Below are positions 45,913 through 54,048 of a stretch of DNA of 64,000 nucleotides, piece after piece. The first letter of the stretch is position 1, and every line of letters starts with the position of its first letter. Origin of the DNA: CAVUBL01 sp963739795 (GTDB taxonomy: Bacteria; Acidobacteriota; Thermoanaerobaculia; Multivoradales; DATKCC01); contig CAVUBL010000011.1 in the NCBI GenBank assembly GCA_963739795.1, positions 124,001-188,000 on the forward strand. The letters are read 5' to 3'. Position numbers and translations under genes: made by a program. The notes under the pieces were generated by a model. That model worked only from the letters and a program-made list of their open reading frames with translations, had not been told where the DNA came from and made no database searches.

Positions 45913-48366
45913 CTACTCGCCGCGCAGCACTTCCACCGGGTCGACCGTCGCGGCGTGGCGGGCCGGGCGGTAGCAGGCGGCGAGGGCGACGGCGAGGAGC
46001 AGGGCCGACACCGTGGCCAGGGTCACCGGGTCCCAGGGCGCCACGCCGAAGAGGAGCGAGCTGGCCAGCCGGCCGAGGCCCAGGGCGCCCGCCGCCCCCA
46101 GGGCCACGCCGACGAGGGTCAGGCCGACCCCCTGGCGCACCACCAGGCGGAGCACTTCTCCAGGCGCTGCGCCGAGCACCATCCGGGTGCCGATCTCGCG
46201 CCGGCGCTGCTCGACCGAGAAGGCGAGCACGCCGTAGACCCCCACCGCCGCCAGGACGAGGGCGAGGGCGCCGAAGGCGACCAGCAGCACCATGGAGAGG
46301 CGCCGCGTGAGGAGGCTGTCGGCGAGCTGAGCGCGCATGGTGGTCACGCCGTAGACCGGCTGCTCGGGATCGACGGCGCGGATGGCGCCGCGCAGCGGGT
46401 CGGCCAGGGCCTCCGGGTCGGCGGCCGTGTGGACGACGAAGGTCATGCCGGTCTGGGGCCGCTGGCGATAGGAGACGTAGATCGTCTCTTTCTCGATGGG
46501 GCGCTCGAGGTCGCGCACCTTGACCGGTGCCACCACGCCGACGATGGGGATCCAGGGCCCATCCTGCCCGCTCCGGCTCAGGCGGCCGGCGAGGGGGTCC
46601 TTGCCCTGGAAGTACTTGTCGACCAGTTTCTCGTCGACCACCGCCACCATCGGGGAGTCGGTCCGGTCGAAGTGGGTGAAGCCGCGGCCCTGGAGCACCG
46701 GGATGCCGACGGTCGCGAAGTAGCCGTCGTCCACCACGCGAATCAGGGCGTGGGGCGCGGACTCGCCCTGGGCCGGGGTGTAGCCCTCGATCGAGTAGGA
46801 GCCGGACGAGGAGTTGTGCGCGAAGGGCGCGGAGCTGATCACCCCGGCAGAGACGACACCGGGTAGCGCCCGGACCCGTTCGAGCGCCCGGTCGAAGAAG
46901 GCCACGACCTGCTGCGGCTCGCCGTAGCGCGAGTCCGGAAGGTCGACCTGGGCGAGCAGGAGGTGGTCCGGCCGGAAGCCGGGGCTCTCCGCGGAGAGGG
47001 CGGCGAGGGTGCGAACCAGGAGGCCCGCCCCGGCGAGGAGGACCAGGGCCATGGCCACCTCGGCGACCACCAGGACCTTGCGCACGCGGGTCGTTCGCCG
47101 CCCGCCGCCCGTGCCGCGCCCCTCCTCCTTGAGGGAGCCCGCGGGGTCGCTCTTCCAGACCGAGATCACCGGGAAGAGGCCGAAGAGGATGGCGGTGGCG
47201 AGGGCCAGGGCGAGGGTGAAGCCGAGGACCGGCGCGTCGAGGCCCACGTGCAGGCCGGCCAACCGTTCGGCGAGGCCTAGCCCCGAGAGGAGCTTGACCC
47301 CGGCCGCGCCGAGGCCGATCCCGGCGGCGGCGCCCGCCGCGGCCAGGAGCAGGCTCTCGAGGAGGAGCTGGCGGGTGATCCGCCCCATGCCGGCGCCCAG
47401 GGCGGTGCGCACGGCGAGCTCCTTGTGGCGCGCCGAGACCCGAGCCAGAAGGAGGTTCGCGACGTTGAAGCAGGCGATCAGCAGGACCAGGGCGACCACC
47501 CCCTGGAGCAGCAGCAGCATGGGCCGCAGGCTCCCGTAGCGGTCCTGGCGCAGGTCCACCACCAGGCCGCCGAAGCCCGCGGCCTTCCAGAACTTGGCGT
47601 CCTCCGGAAAGCGCTCGAGGTTCCGTCGGTGGATGGAGTCGATCTGCTCCTGGGCCTGGGCGATCGTGGCGCCCGGGGCGAGCCGGGCGACCATGGCGAA
47701 GGACTCGTGGCCGCGGGAGTCGTCGGAGCGCTGCTTCGGGGTCGGTGCGAAGGGGCGCCAGGCCTCGACATGGGGCGACGGGAAGGCGAAGCCGGGGGGC
47801 ATGACGCCCAGCACGCGGTACGGCTCGCCGTCCAGCCGGACGTCGCGCCCGACGATCCCGGGGTCGGCGCCGAAGTCCCGGCGCCAGAGCCCGTCGGAGA
47901 GCACCACTACGTGCTCGTGACCGGGGCGGTCCTCGTCCGGACCGAACACCCGGCCGAGGGCGGCGTGGGCGCGGAGCAGGGGGAAGAGGGAGGCGGTGGC
48001 GCGCAGGCCCATCACCCGCTCCGGACTGCCCTCGGTGGTCTCGCCGGCCGAGAGGTTGAGGCTCTCGTAGCCGTAAAGCGAGCTCTCCTCGAAGGCGGAG
48101 ACCCCTTCGCGGCGGTCGAAGTAGTCCGGCACCGACACCGAGGCCTGGTCGAGCCCCATCTTGGGGTAGGTGTTCCAGACCTGGACCAGGCGGTCGGCCT
48201 CCGGATAGGGAAGGGGCGCGAGGAGCACCGCGTCGACCACACTGAAGATGGCGGTGTTGGCGCCGATCCCCAGGGCGAGGGTGAGGACGGCGAGGACGGT
48301 CACCGCCCGGTGGCGGGCGAGCGAGCGCAGGGCGTGGCGAAGGTCGCGGGCGAGATCGGCGAGCAT
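45913..48366 (-). CDS. ADOP-type FtsX/MacB-like permease
   Basis: The 817-aa protein starts MLADLARDLRHALRSLARHRAVTV and contains the ADOP signature SVPDYFDRREGVSAF near residue 80 and DSRGHESFAMVARLAPG later. It ends ATVDPVEVLRGE. It is the third member of the local family, and its gene ends 86 bp upstream of the second. The start has GGAGGAG upstream. The three proteins are alike in plan but differ enough along their length to suggest old duplications rather than recent copies. Confidence 0.9.
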   Translation of the reverse strand: MLADLARDLRHALRSLARHRAVTVLAVLTLALGIGANTAIFSVVDAVLLAPLPYPEADRLVQVWNTYPKMGLDQASVSVPDYFDRREGVSAFEESSLYGYESLNLSAGETTEGSPERVMGLRATASLFPLLRAHAALGRVFGPDEDRPGHEHVVVLSDGLWRRDFGADPGIVGRDVRLDGEPYRVLGVMPPGFAFPSPHVEAWRPFAPTPKQRSDDSRGHESFAMVARLAPGATIAQAQEQIDSIHRRNLERFPEDAKFWKAAGFGGLVVDLRQDRYGSLRPMLLLLQGVVALVLLIACFNVANLLLARVSARHKELAVRTALGAGMGRITRQLLLESLLLAAAGAAAGIGLGAAGVKLLSGLGLAERLAGLHVGLDAPVLGFTLALALATAILFGLFPVISVWKSDPAGSLKEEGRGTGGGRRTTRVRKVLVVAEVAMALVLLAGAGLLVRTLAALSAESPGFRPDHLLLAQVDLPDSRYGEPQQVVAFFDRALERVRALPGVVSAGVISSAPFAHNSSSGSYSIEGYTPAQGESAPHALIRVVDDGYFATVGIPVLQGRGFTHFDRTDSPMVAVVDEKLVDKYFQGKDPLAGRLSRSGQDGPWIPIVGVVAPVKVRDLERPIEKETIYVSYRQRPQTGMTFVVHTAADPEALADPLRGAIRAVDPEQPVYGVTTMRAQLADSLLTRRLSMVLLVAFGALALVLAAVGVYGVLAFSVEQRRREIGTRMVLGAAPGEVLRLVVRQGVGLTLVGVALGAAGALGLGRLASSLLFGVAPWDPVTLATVSALLLAVALAACYRPARHAATVDPVEVLRGE

Positions 48367-48389
48367 GCTCTCCTCCTCCGAAGTTGCCT

Positions 48390-48415
48390 CTACCTACTCG
48401 CGGGCGGCGGGTTTT
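48390..48415 (-). promoter_or_regulatory. ECF-like promoter motif of the third ADOP gene
   Basis: AAAAC (48415-48411) is followed after 17 bp by GTAG (48393-48390), 24 bp from the ATG at 48366. The flanking GTAACAAAACCCGCCGCC shares AAACCCGCCGCCC with the motif before the first ADOP gene. Confidence 0.42.
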
Positions 48416-48447
48416 GTTACGCGGTCGTCGTCACCCGCGGCGCGCTG

Positions 48448-49155
48448 TCAGGCCAGTCCGACCGGCCGCCGGCGCGCCGGCCGCCGTCGGAGGCCGCCCA
48501 GCAGGATCAGCAGGAGCGGGCCGGCGATGAAGCCGCCGATGTGGGCGAAGAAGGCCACGCCGCCCGACTGGCTGGCGGACCGCGCACCGAGGGAGGCGAT
48601 TCCCGAGACGAACTGGAGGAGGAACCACAGCGGCAGGTAGACCAAGGCCGGCACCTCGATGAAGTCGATGAAGAAGCCGAGGAAGATGAGAGTCAGCACC
48701 CGCGCCCGCGGGAAGAGGAAGAGGTAGGCGCCGAGCACCCCGGCGATCGCCCCGCTGGCCCCCACGGTGGGCACCGCGAGCCCCGGCGCGGCGACCGCCT
48801 GGGCGTACGTGGCGAGGAATCCGCAGGCCAGGTAGAAGACCAGGAACCGCACGTGGCCGAGGCGATCCTCCACGTTGTCGCCGAAGATCCAGAGGAAGAG
48901 CATGTTGCCGCCGATGTGGGCGAAGCCGCCGTGGAGGAACATGGAGAGGAGGGCGCCGCCGAGCTGGAGGTCGCCGCCCGGGTAGGGACCGCCGCCGAAC
49001 ATCCGGGCCGGCACGAAGGCCGAGGCCATCATGAACCGCTCGAGCCCGGCCCCCAGGGACAGCTCATAGAGGAACACGGCCACGTTGACGGCGATCAGCG
49101 CCACCGTAATGACCGGCTTCGTCCGGCTCGGGTTCTCGTCGCGAAGCGGCAGCAT
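48448..49155 (-). CDS. Rhomboid-family intramembrane serine protease
   Basis: The 235-aa protein has six to seven helices, the conserved HGGFAHIGGNMLFLWIFG stretch, the nucleophile Ser134 in GASGAIAG and the catalytic His205 in AHIGGF. The enzyme cuts substrates within the inner membrane. The substrates are unknown. Its gene begins 40 bp after the exporter permease stop and ends before the third ADOP promoter, so it may be transcribed from the exporter operon. Confidence 0.94.
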   Translation of the reverse strand: MLPLRDENPSRTKPVITVALIAVNVAVFLYELSLGAGLERFMMASAFVPARMFGGGPYPGGDLQLGGALLSMFLHGGFAHIGGNMLFLWIFGDNVEDRLGHVRFLVFYLACGFLATYAQAVAAPGLAVPTVGASGAIAGVLGAYLFLFPRARVLTLIFLGFFIDFIEVPALVYLPLWFLLQFVSGIASLGARSASQSGGVAFFAHIGGFIAGPLLLILLGGLRRRPARRRPVGLA

Positions 49156-49195
49156 GGCGTCTCGCGGGCGAGACTAGCAGCCTGCCCCGGGGCGT

Positions 49196-51013
49196 CTACG
49201 TGCCTTCGGCCAGGGCCAGGTAGATGGCCTCTTCGCGGCCGGCCAGGGTGCGGGCCGCCAGGCCGAGGAGGAATCGGGACGCGACGAGGGCGACCGCCGC
49301 CCAGACCAGGCAGACGGCGGTGGCCGCGAGCACGCTCCGGGTGAGGCCGAAGACCAGGGCGCCGGGGGCGGCGGCGAGGGGCACCGCCAGGCCGGTGGCG
49401 ACGAGGCCGGCCAGGGCGGCGAGCTGGTTGGGCTTCGCCGACCTGCCCAGGCGGCCCAAGTCGACCGCCTTGGGGAAGAACATGGAGATCCAGATGTGAA
49501 GAGGGGCGAGCAGGGCCGAGAGGGTGACGCCGGTGAGGAGGACGGCGGGCCAGAACGGCAGCGCCCCGGGCTCCAGGGTCACGATCACGCCGCTCCCGAG
49601 GATCGTCAGGATCGTGGCGAGGAAGCCCTCGGCCACCGCCTTGCCGAGGACCAGGTCCCGCCGCCCCAGGGGCGAGACGAGGGTCAGGGAGTAGCCGGGG
49701 CCGTCCACCGCGAACAGGTTGAGCGACAAGGACTGGAGCGAAAGGTTGGCCAGCACCGCGGCGCCCAGGGCGAGGAGCACGCCCAGTCCCAGCCCGAAGC
49801 GCTCGAGCCCCTCGACCCGGCTCGCCGAGCCGCGGAACATCAAGGTCATGGCCAGGAGGACGACGGGCATGGTCACCAGGCTCAGGCGGCCAGGGAGGGT
49901 GCGCAGGTACGAGCGGACCTGGGCCCACGCCACCACCGAAGCGCCGGGCGGCAGGCCGGGCAGGCGCGGCGGCCGGACGGCGGAGCGCGCTCCGGCCCGG
50001 GACGCGGCGCTTGCCGGCGAGGCGAGGAGGCGCCGCCAGAGGCCGAAGGAGAGCCGGAACACGACGAGGGCGACGAGCGCCAGGGCGAGGAGCGAGGCGA
50101 GGGCCGCGCCCGGACGTCCGGCGGAGGCCCGGGCGACCGCCCGGGCGTAGGCCTCCGAAGGCACGACCTGGAGCCAGAGGGGGAAGCGCCCGACGGAACG
50201 GAGCTTCGCGCCCTTGGTCGCCTCGCCGCTCTTCCGGGGCGCGGACCCGGGGGCCGTCGGGCCCGGCGCCGCCGCCTCGGCCGACGTCCGGGCGCTTCGC
50301 GGGTGGCGGGCCTCCCGGCGGCTCTGCTGGAGGCCCGGCATCATGGCCCCGACGATCCACAGGCACATGACGCCCAGGAGGACCCACTCGGCCCGCCGGC
50401 GGTCGCGCAGCAGGAGCTCCAGACCGAAGGAAGCCACCGACGAGAGCAGGACGAGGATGAGGAACAGGAGCGCTCCGGCGGCGAGGGCCACCAGACCGCC
50501 GAGCCCGGCGCCCCAGGTCACGGCGAGCCCCAGCGTCGCCAGGGCCGGCAGCATCAGGAGCAGCCAGGGGTCGGCGAGGTGGGCGCCGACCTCGAGGGCG
50601 TGGAGGCGGCGCGGGGCGATGGGCAGCAGTAGCAGGCGGGTGCGGCCGTAGCTGCCCCGACTCATCGCCTGGAAGGCCGGAAAGAAGAAGAGCGCCACGG
50701 TGAAGATGGCGAGGCCCACCCGCAGCACCAGGATCACGGCGTAGCGCGCATCGCCGCCGCGGGCCAGGGCCAGGCCGGCGAAGACCGCGCCCACCGCCAG
50801 GCCCAGGGCGCCCATGCCGGTCATCGACCAGAGGACGACCTTGCCGGCGAGCTCGCCCACGGCGGCCAGCCGCTGCAGGGCGCCGCGCCGCCCCCGTCCC
50901 AGGCTGTTGGCAGCCTGGCGCCAGCGCAGCCAGGCGAAGGTCGCGAGCTGGCGGCCGAGCGGGGGCAGCCCGCCGCCGGCCTCGGAAGGGCCGGCCTTCA
51001 AGTCCCCAACCAC
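49196..51013 (-). CDS. ABC-2-type exporter membrane subunit
   Basis: The 605-aa protein has roughly twelve hydrophobic helices in two halves separated by a polar Ala/Arg/Ser-rich segment (about residues 230-275). It matches no single-family motif that I can name. It is paired with an ATPase gene that it overlaps by 16 bp, starting with GTG 51013, so it is the permease of an ABC export system. The length and two-part layout resemble large ABC-2 permeases of the putative-exporter group. The substrate is unknown. Confidence 0.78.
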   Translation of the reverse strand: MVGDLKAGPSEAGGGLPPLGRQLATFAWLRWRQAANSLGRGRRGALQRLAAVGELAGKVVLWSMTGMGALGLAVGAVFAGLALARGGDARYAVILVLRVGLAIFTVALFFFPAFQAMSRGSYGRTRLLLLPIAPRRLHALEVGAHLADPWLLLMLPALATLGLAVTWGAGLGGLVALAAGALLFLILVLLSSVASFGLELLLRDRRRAEWVLLGVMCLWIVGAMMPGLQQSRREARHPRSARTSAEAAAPGPTAPGSAPRKSGEATKGAKLRSVGRFPLWLQVVPSEAYARAVARASAGRPGAALASLLALALVALVVFRLSFGLWRRLLASPASAASRAGARSAVRPPRLPGLPPGASVVAWAQVRSYLRTLPGRLSLVTMPVVLLAMTLMFRGSASRVEGLERFGLGLGVLLALGAAVLANLSLQSLSLNLFAVDGPGYSLTLVSPLGRRDLVLGKAVAEGFLATILTILGSGVIVTLEPGALPFWPAVLLTGVTLSALLAPLHIWISMFFPKAVDLGRLGRSAKPNQLAALAGLVATGLAVPLAAAPGALVFGLTRSVLAATAVCLVWAAVALVASRFLLGLAARTLAGREEAIYLALAEGT

Positions 51014-51825
51014 TCGAGGGAACCCTCCGGCCGATCCCGCGCCCCCACCACGGCGAGGAAGATCTCCTCCAGGCTCTCACCGGCCCCGGCTTTGGCCCCG
51101 GCCCGGAGCTCCGCGATCGGCCCCTGGGTGACCAGCCGCCCCTTGTGGATGATGCCCACGTGGTCGGCCAGGCGCTCGACGATCTCCAGGACGTGGGAGG
51201 TGAGGAAGACCGTGCCGCCCCGCCCGACGAAGTCGTGGAGCAGCCGGCGGATCTGGCGCGAGGAGAGGGCGTCGATGCCTTCGAACGGCTCGTCGAGGAA
51301 GAGCAGGTGGGGCGCGGGCAGGAAGGCGGCGGCGAGGGAGAGCTTCTTCTTCATGCCGTGGGAGTAGTCGGCCACCAGGGTGCCGGCGTCGTCGGCCAGC
51401 CCGAGCAGGTCGAGGAGCTCGCCCGTGCGCCGCTCCAGGACCTCGTCGGGGAGGCCGTGGATGCGCCCGACGAAGGCGAGGTTCTCGCCACCGGAGAGCC
51501 GCTCGAAGAGCGCCAGGTCCTCGGGCACCACGCCGACCTGGCGCTTGACCGCCACCGGGTCCCCCAGGGGGTCGAGCCCCAGGATCCGGAGCGTCCCCGC
51601 CGAGGGCCGGAGCAGCCCGGTCAGGCACTTGATGGTCGTCGACTTGCCGGCGCCGTTGGGCCCCAGGAAGCCGTAGAAGCTGCCGCGGGGGACCTGCAAA
51701 TCGATGCCGTCGACCGCCGTGAAGTCACCGAAAGTGCGGGTCAGCCCCCGAGTCTCGAGAGCGAGCCCGGACGCGGGCGGCGGCGCGGCAGCCCCAGGGT
51801 CCGGCGCTTGGAGGTCGTCGCTCAT
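50998..51825 (-). CDS. ABC exporter ATPase
   Basis: The 275-aa ATPase has Walker A GPNGAGKST, the signature YSHGMKKKL (a variant of LSGGQ typical of ABC-2 exporters), Walker B LLFLDEP and the switch histidine in LTSHVLE. An N-terminal extension of about 20 residues is Ala/Pro-rich. It is the first gene of an operon with the permease at 49196-51013 and possibly the rhomboid protease. Its start at 51825 faces the gene at 51864 across 38 bp. Confidence 0.93.
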   Translation of the reverse strand: MSDDLQAPDPGAAAPPPASGLALETRGLTRTFGDFTAVDGIDLQVPRGSFYGFLGPNGAGKSTTIKCLTGLLRPSAGTLRILGLDPLGDPVAVKRQVGVVPEDLALFERLSGGENLAFVGRIHGLPDEVLERRTGELLDLLGLADDAGTLVADYSHGMKKKLSLAAAFLPAPHLLFLDEPFEGIDALSSRQIRRLLHDFVGRGGTVFLTSHVLEIVERLADHVGIIHKGRLVTQGPIAELRAGAKAGAGESLEEIFLAVVGARDRPEGSLEWLGT

Positions 51826-51863
51826 CTCGGGATGACGAGAACAGACGTTAACATGGCAGCCCC

Positions 51864-52244
51864 ATGGACGAACCGCTCACCCTGACCTTCGAGACCTTCT
51901 GGACCTGGGTCGCTTCGCATCCCAACTGCATCCTCCGGGCGGGGACGCCGGAGGCGGTCCTCTACGACGACGAGGACCTCCACTGGCACTTCGCGGCCGA
52001 GGGGCCGCAGACTCTGGTGGTGCAGGTGATCCGGGGCAAGCGCCTGGTGGGTGAGCTACTCGTCGAGCCCGAGCACGTGACCTACGTCCAGGGCTCGGCC
52101 GGCGATCCCGAGGACGAGTTCGTCTTCGAGCTGGTCTCCGAGACGGAGGCCGAGCAGATCGTCGCCTACTTCTTCGTCCTGGCCCACGGGTACGAGCCGC
52201 AGGAGGCGACCCACCCGCCGTCGTCCAGGCTGCAAGTTCACTAG
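51864..52244 (+). CDS. Unrecognised acidic small protein
   Basis: The 126-aa protein is acidic and soluble, with a regular alpha/beta look (FETFWTWVASHP, VLYDDEDLHWHFAAEG, TLVVQVIRGKRLVGELLVEPEHVTYVQG). I recognise no family. The divergent ABC exporter operon lies 38 bp away. Its stop codon TAG at 52242-52244 is supplied by the left arm of an inserted palindromic element, so its last residues may not be the original ones. Confidence 0.65.
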   Translation: MDEPLTLTFETFWTWVASHPNCILRAGTPEAVLYDDEDLHWHFAAEGPQTLVVQVIRGKRLVGELLVEPEHVTYVQGSAGDPEDEFVFELVSETEAEQIVAYFFVLAHGYEPQEATHPPSSRLQVH

Positions 52245-52407
52245 TGGTCCGTCAACCTTCAATTGACGGGTCCCACCGGTCCTTCACGCCGCTGGCGGCG
52301 TTGCTCCTCCTCGACGTAGGCCCCGCTACGCCTGCGTCGGAGCGCCTGGCCAGCGACGCGAAATCCTCGCCGGATACCCTGTCAATTGAAGGTTGACGGA
52401 CCACTAG
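52241..52407. repeat. Palindromic element with 27-bp perfect terminal inverted repeats
   Basis: Arms 52241-52267 and 52381-52407 are perfect inverted copies (arm starts CTAGTGGTCCGTCAACC). The inside contains GGCGTTGCTCCTCCTCGACG and TAGGCCCCGCTACGCCTGCG, the core shared with the elements at 36348 and 39473, and imperfect nested palindromes. There is no room for a transposase, so it would be a non-autonomous or REP-like unit. It lies between the unknown gene at 51864 and pfkA, which converge on it. Confidence 0.87.
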
Positions 52408-52478
52408 CCTGAGCGGGGAACCCCGTCCAAGCCGAGATCGGGCGGGAGAGGGATCGAGGGGTTGCGGGGGGGATCGGC

Positions 52479-53450
52479 TCAAATCGCCATGGCGTCGGCG
52501 AGCGCCAGGAGGCTCGTGTCGAGCTCCTTCTTCCGGCCCGCAACCTCCTCCAAGGGGGTGGGCAGGATGTCGCGGCCCTGGAGGCCCACGAGGACTCCGG
52601 CCTCGCCGCGGGCGAGCTGCTCGACCGCCGCCGCCCCGAGGCGGGTGCCCAGGAGGCGGTCGAAGACCCCCGGCGCGCCACCCCGCTGGACGTGGCCGAG
52701 GATGGTGAGGCGCAGCTCGAACCCGAGGCGCCCCCGGTGGGCCTGGAAGTAGTCGACCAGGGCGGTGGCGTTGTAGCGCGCCCCCTCGGCCACCACCACC
52801 AGGGCATGCGGCTTGCCCCGATCGTAAGCGGCAAGCAGGTCGCGGGCGACGTCCTCGGGGTCGCACGGGCGCTCGGGCAGCACGATGGACTCGGCGCCGC
52901 CCGCGATGCCTGACATCAACGCCAGGTACCCCGAGTCGCGTCCCATCACCTCCACGAGGAAGGCCCGCTGGTGGGCCGAGGCGGTGGTCTTGAGGCGGTC
53001 GATGGCCTCGAGGGCCACGTTGAGGGCGGTGTCGACGCCCAGGGTGATGTCGGCTCCGTAGAGGTCGTTGTCGATGGTCGAGGCGACCCCGACCACCGGG
53101 AACCCGTGCGCGAAGAGGGCGCGGGCGCCGGCCTGGGAGCCGTTGCCGCCGATCACCACGAGGCCCTCGACCCCCGCCGCCTCGAGCTGGGTGAGGGCGC
53201 GCCGCTGGCCCCCTTCCTCCTGGAACAGGGCGGTCCTGGAGCTGCCCAGGACCGTGCCCCCCTGCTGGATGATGCCACCCACGTCCCGGGCGCCGAGCTC
53301 CGAGATGTCTCCGGCCATGAGCCCGGCGAACCCCCGGCGCACGCCGTAGGCTCGCCATCCCCGGGCGATGGCGCTCCGCACTACGGCGCGGATGGCCGCG
53401 TTCATCCCCGGCGCGTCCCCGCCGCTGGTCAAGACGGCGAGGCTCTTCAT
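52479..53450 (-). CDS. pfkA: 6-phosphofructokinase
   Basis: The 323-aa protein is aligned without gaps to the E. coli enzyme up to the active site: TSGGDAPGMNAAIR at the start, IDNDL with Asp127 and Asp129 (catalysis), and VEVMGRDSGYLAL for fructose 6-phosphate. The nucleotide/Mg motif is GGNGS (residues 101-105) instead of GGDGS, so Asp103 is Asn; Gly104, which marks ATP rather than pyrophosphate use, is kept. It phosphorylates fructose 6-phosphate in glycolysis. It starts at ATG 53450. Confidence 0.95.
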   Translation of the reverse strand: MKSLAVLTSGGDAPGMNAAIRAVVRSAIARGWRAYGVRRGFAGLMAGDISELGARDVGGIIQQGGTVLGSSRTALFQEEGGQRRALTQLEAAGVEGLVVIGGNGSQAGARALFAHGFPVVGVASTIDNDLYGADITLGVDTALNVALEAIDRLKTTASAHQRAFLVEVMGRDSGYLALMSGIAGGAESIVLPERPCDPEDVARDLLAAYDRGKPHALVVVAEGARYNATALVDYFQAHRGRLGFELRLTILGHVQRGGAPGVFDRLLGTRLGAAAVEQLARGEAGVLVGLQGRDILPTPLEEVAGRKKELDTSLLALADAMAI

Positions 53451-54048
53451 GGTGTCTCCCGGTCGAGCCGGAGGCGGAAGCGGCTGCGGGGAATGAGTGT
53501 CGACGCCGACATGGAGTGATGCTACCGCGCGGCGAGGCCCAGATGTCGCACCGAGGAGGAAGTTCCGGCGGGGACCTCGAGGACGGAGCGCTGACGCCGG
53601 ACAGACCGGTTCAGTCGGAGGTCCCCGCCGGGGTGGGACAGGACTGCGGGACCCGTACAGGTCGGAGGATGGGTCTAGACGTGTACCGGGCGGGCGCCCG
53701 TCCGTACGCCGGTCCGGTCCTCCAGAGGTCCATCGAATCTCGGGGGGCTCGGGGCGCGCTGGAGGGCGGGCCCTGATGCCCGTGAACGTCCGAAAGCAAC
53801 GGGGGCTGCGAGGCGCGAACCGTCCGCGGCGCTCGGCTCGTGCCGGGCGGTTGGACTGTCGAGAACTGGCTCGCGACCGATCGGAACACTTCGTGCCTCC
53901 CCCGGACGACAGCTTTGGAACCAGCTCTTATTGTCGGTGCTCCGGAGCCTCCGGGCCACCTCTGGCCGGGTGGCCGTCGGCTCGCCGCCGGGTGGGTCCC
54001 TGCCACCTTCGAGGGCAGGGCCCATCCGGGCTATCCTCGGGGCCACCG
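53451..54048. other. Gene-free region with strong RNA-like secondary structure
   Basis: No convincing gene lies between pfkA and the CPBP gene. The region holds a perfect 14-bp inverted repeat at 53565-53578 and 53618-53631 (arm CCGGCGGGGACCTC). Inside it lies a second hairpin (CTGACGCCGG-ACAGA-CCGGTTCAG, 53591-53614). A further paired segment CTGTCG...CGACAG joins 53856-53861 with 53907-53912. Open frames across the region have poor codon quality. It may contain a structured RNA. I could not match tmRNA, RNase P RNA, SRP RNA or a riboswitch by eye. Confidence 0.45.

Noticed and set aside
43349..45973. Open frame of 874 codons on the plus strand
   Set aside because: It is the antisense shadow of the second ADOP permease, with the same low-complexity composition as other shadows.
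39600..48366. MacB-type tripartite drug efflux operon
   Set aside because: There is no ATPase domain, no MacA-type adaptor and no TolC homologue. The proteins follow the ADOP plan.
53530..53990. tmRNA, RNase P RNA or SRP RNA
   Set aside because: Conserved tags such as GGTTCGANTCC, GAGGAAAGTCC or the SRP tetraloop helix were not found, so no named RNA class is claimed.
53497..54048. N-terminal extension of the CPBP protein to 53497
   Set aside because: The extra 184 residues are Arg/Gly/Pro-rich with no fold. The stretch has strong DNA palindromes, and a promoter-like box lies just before ATG 54049.
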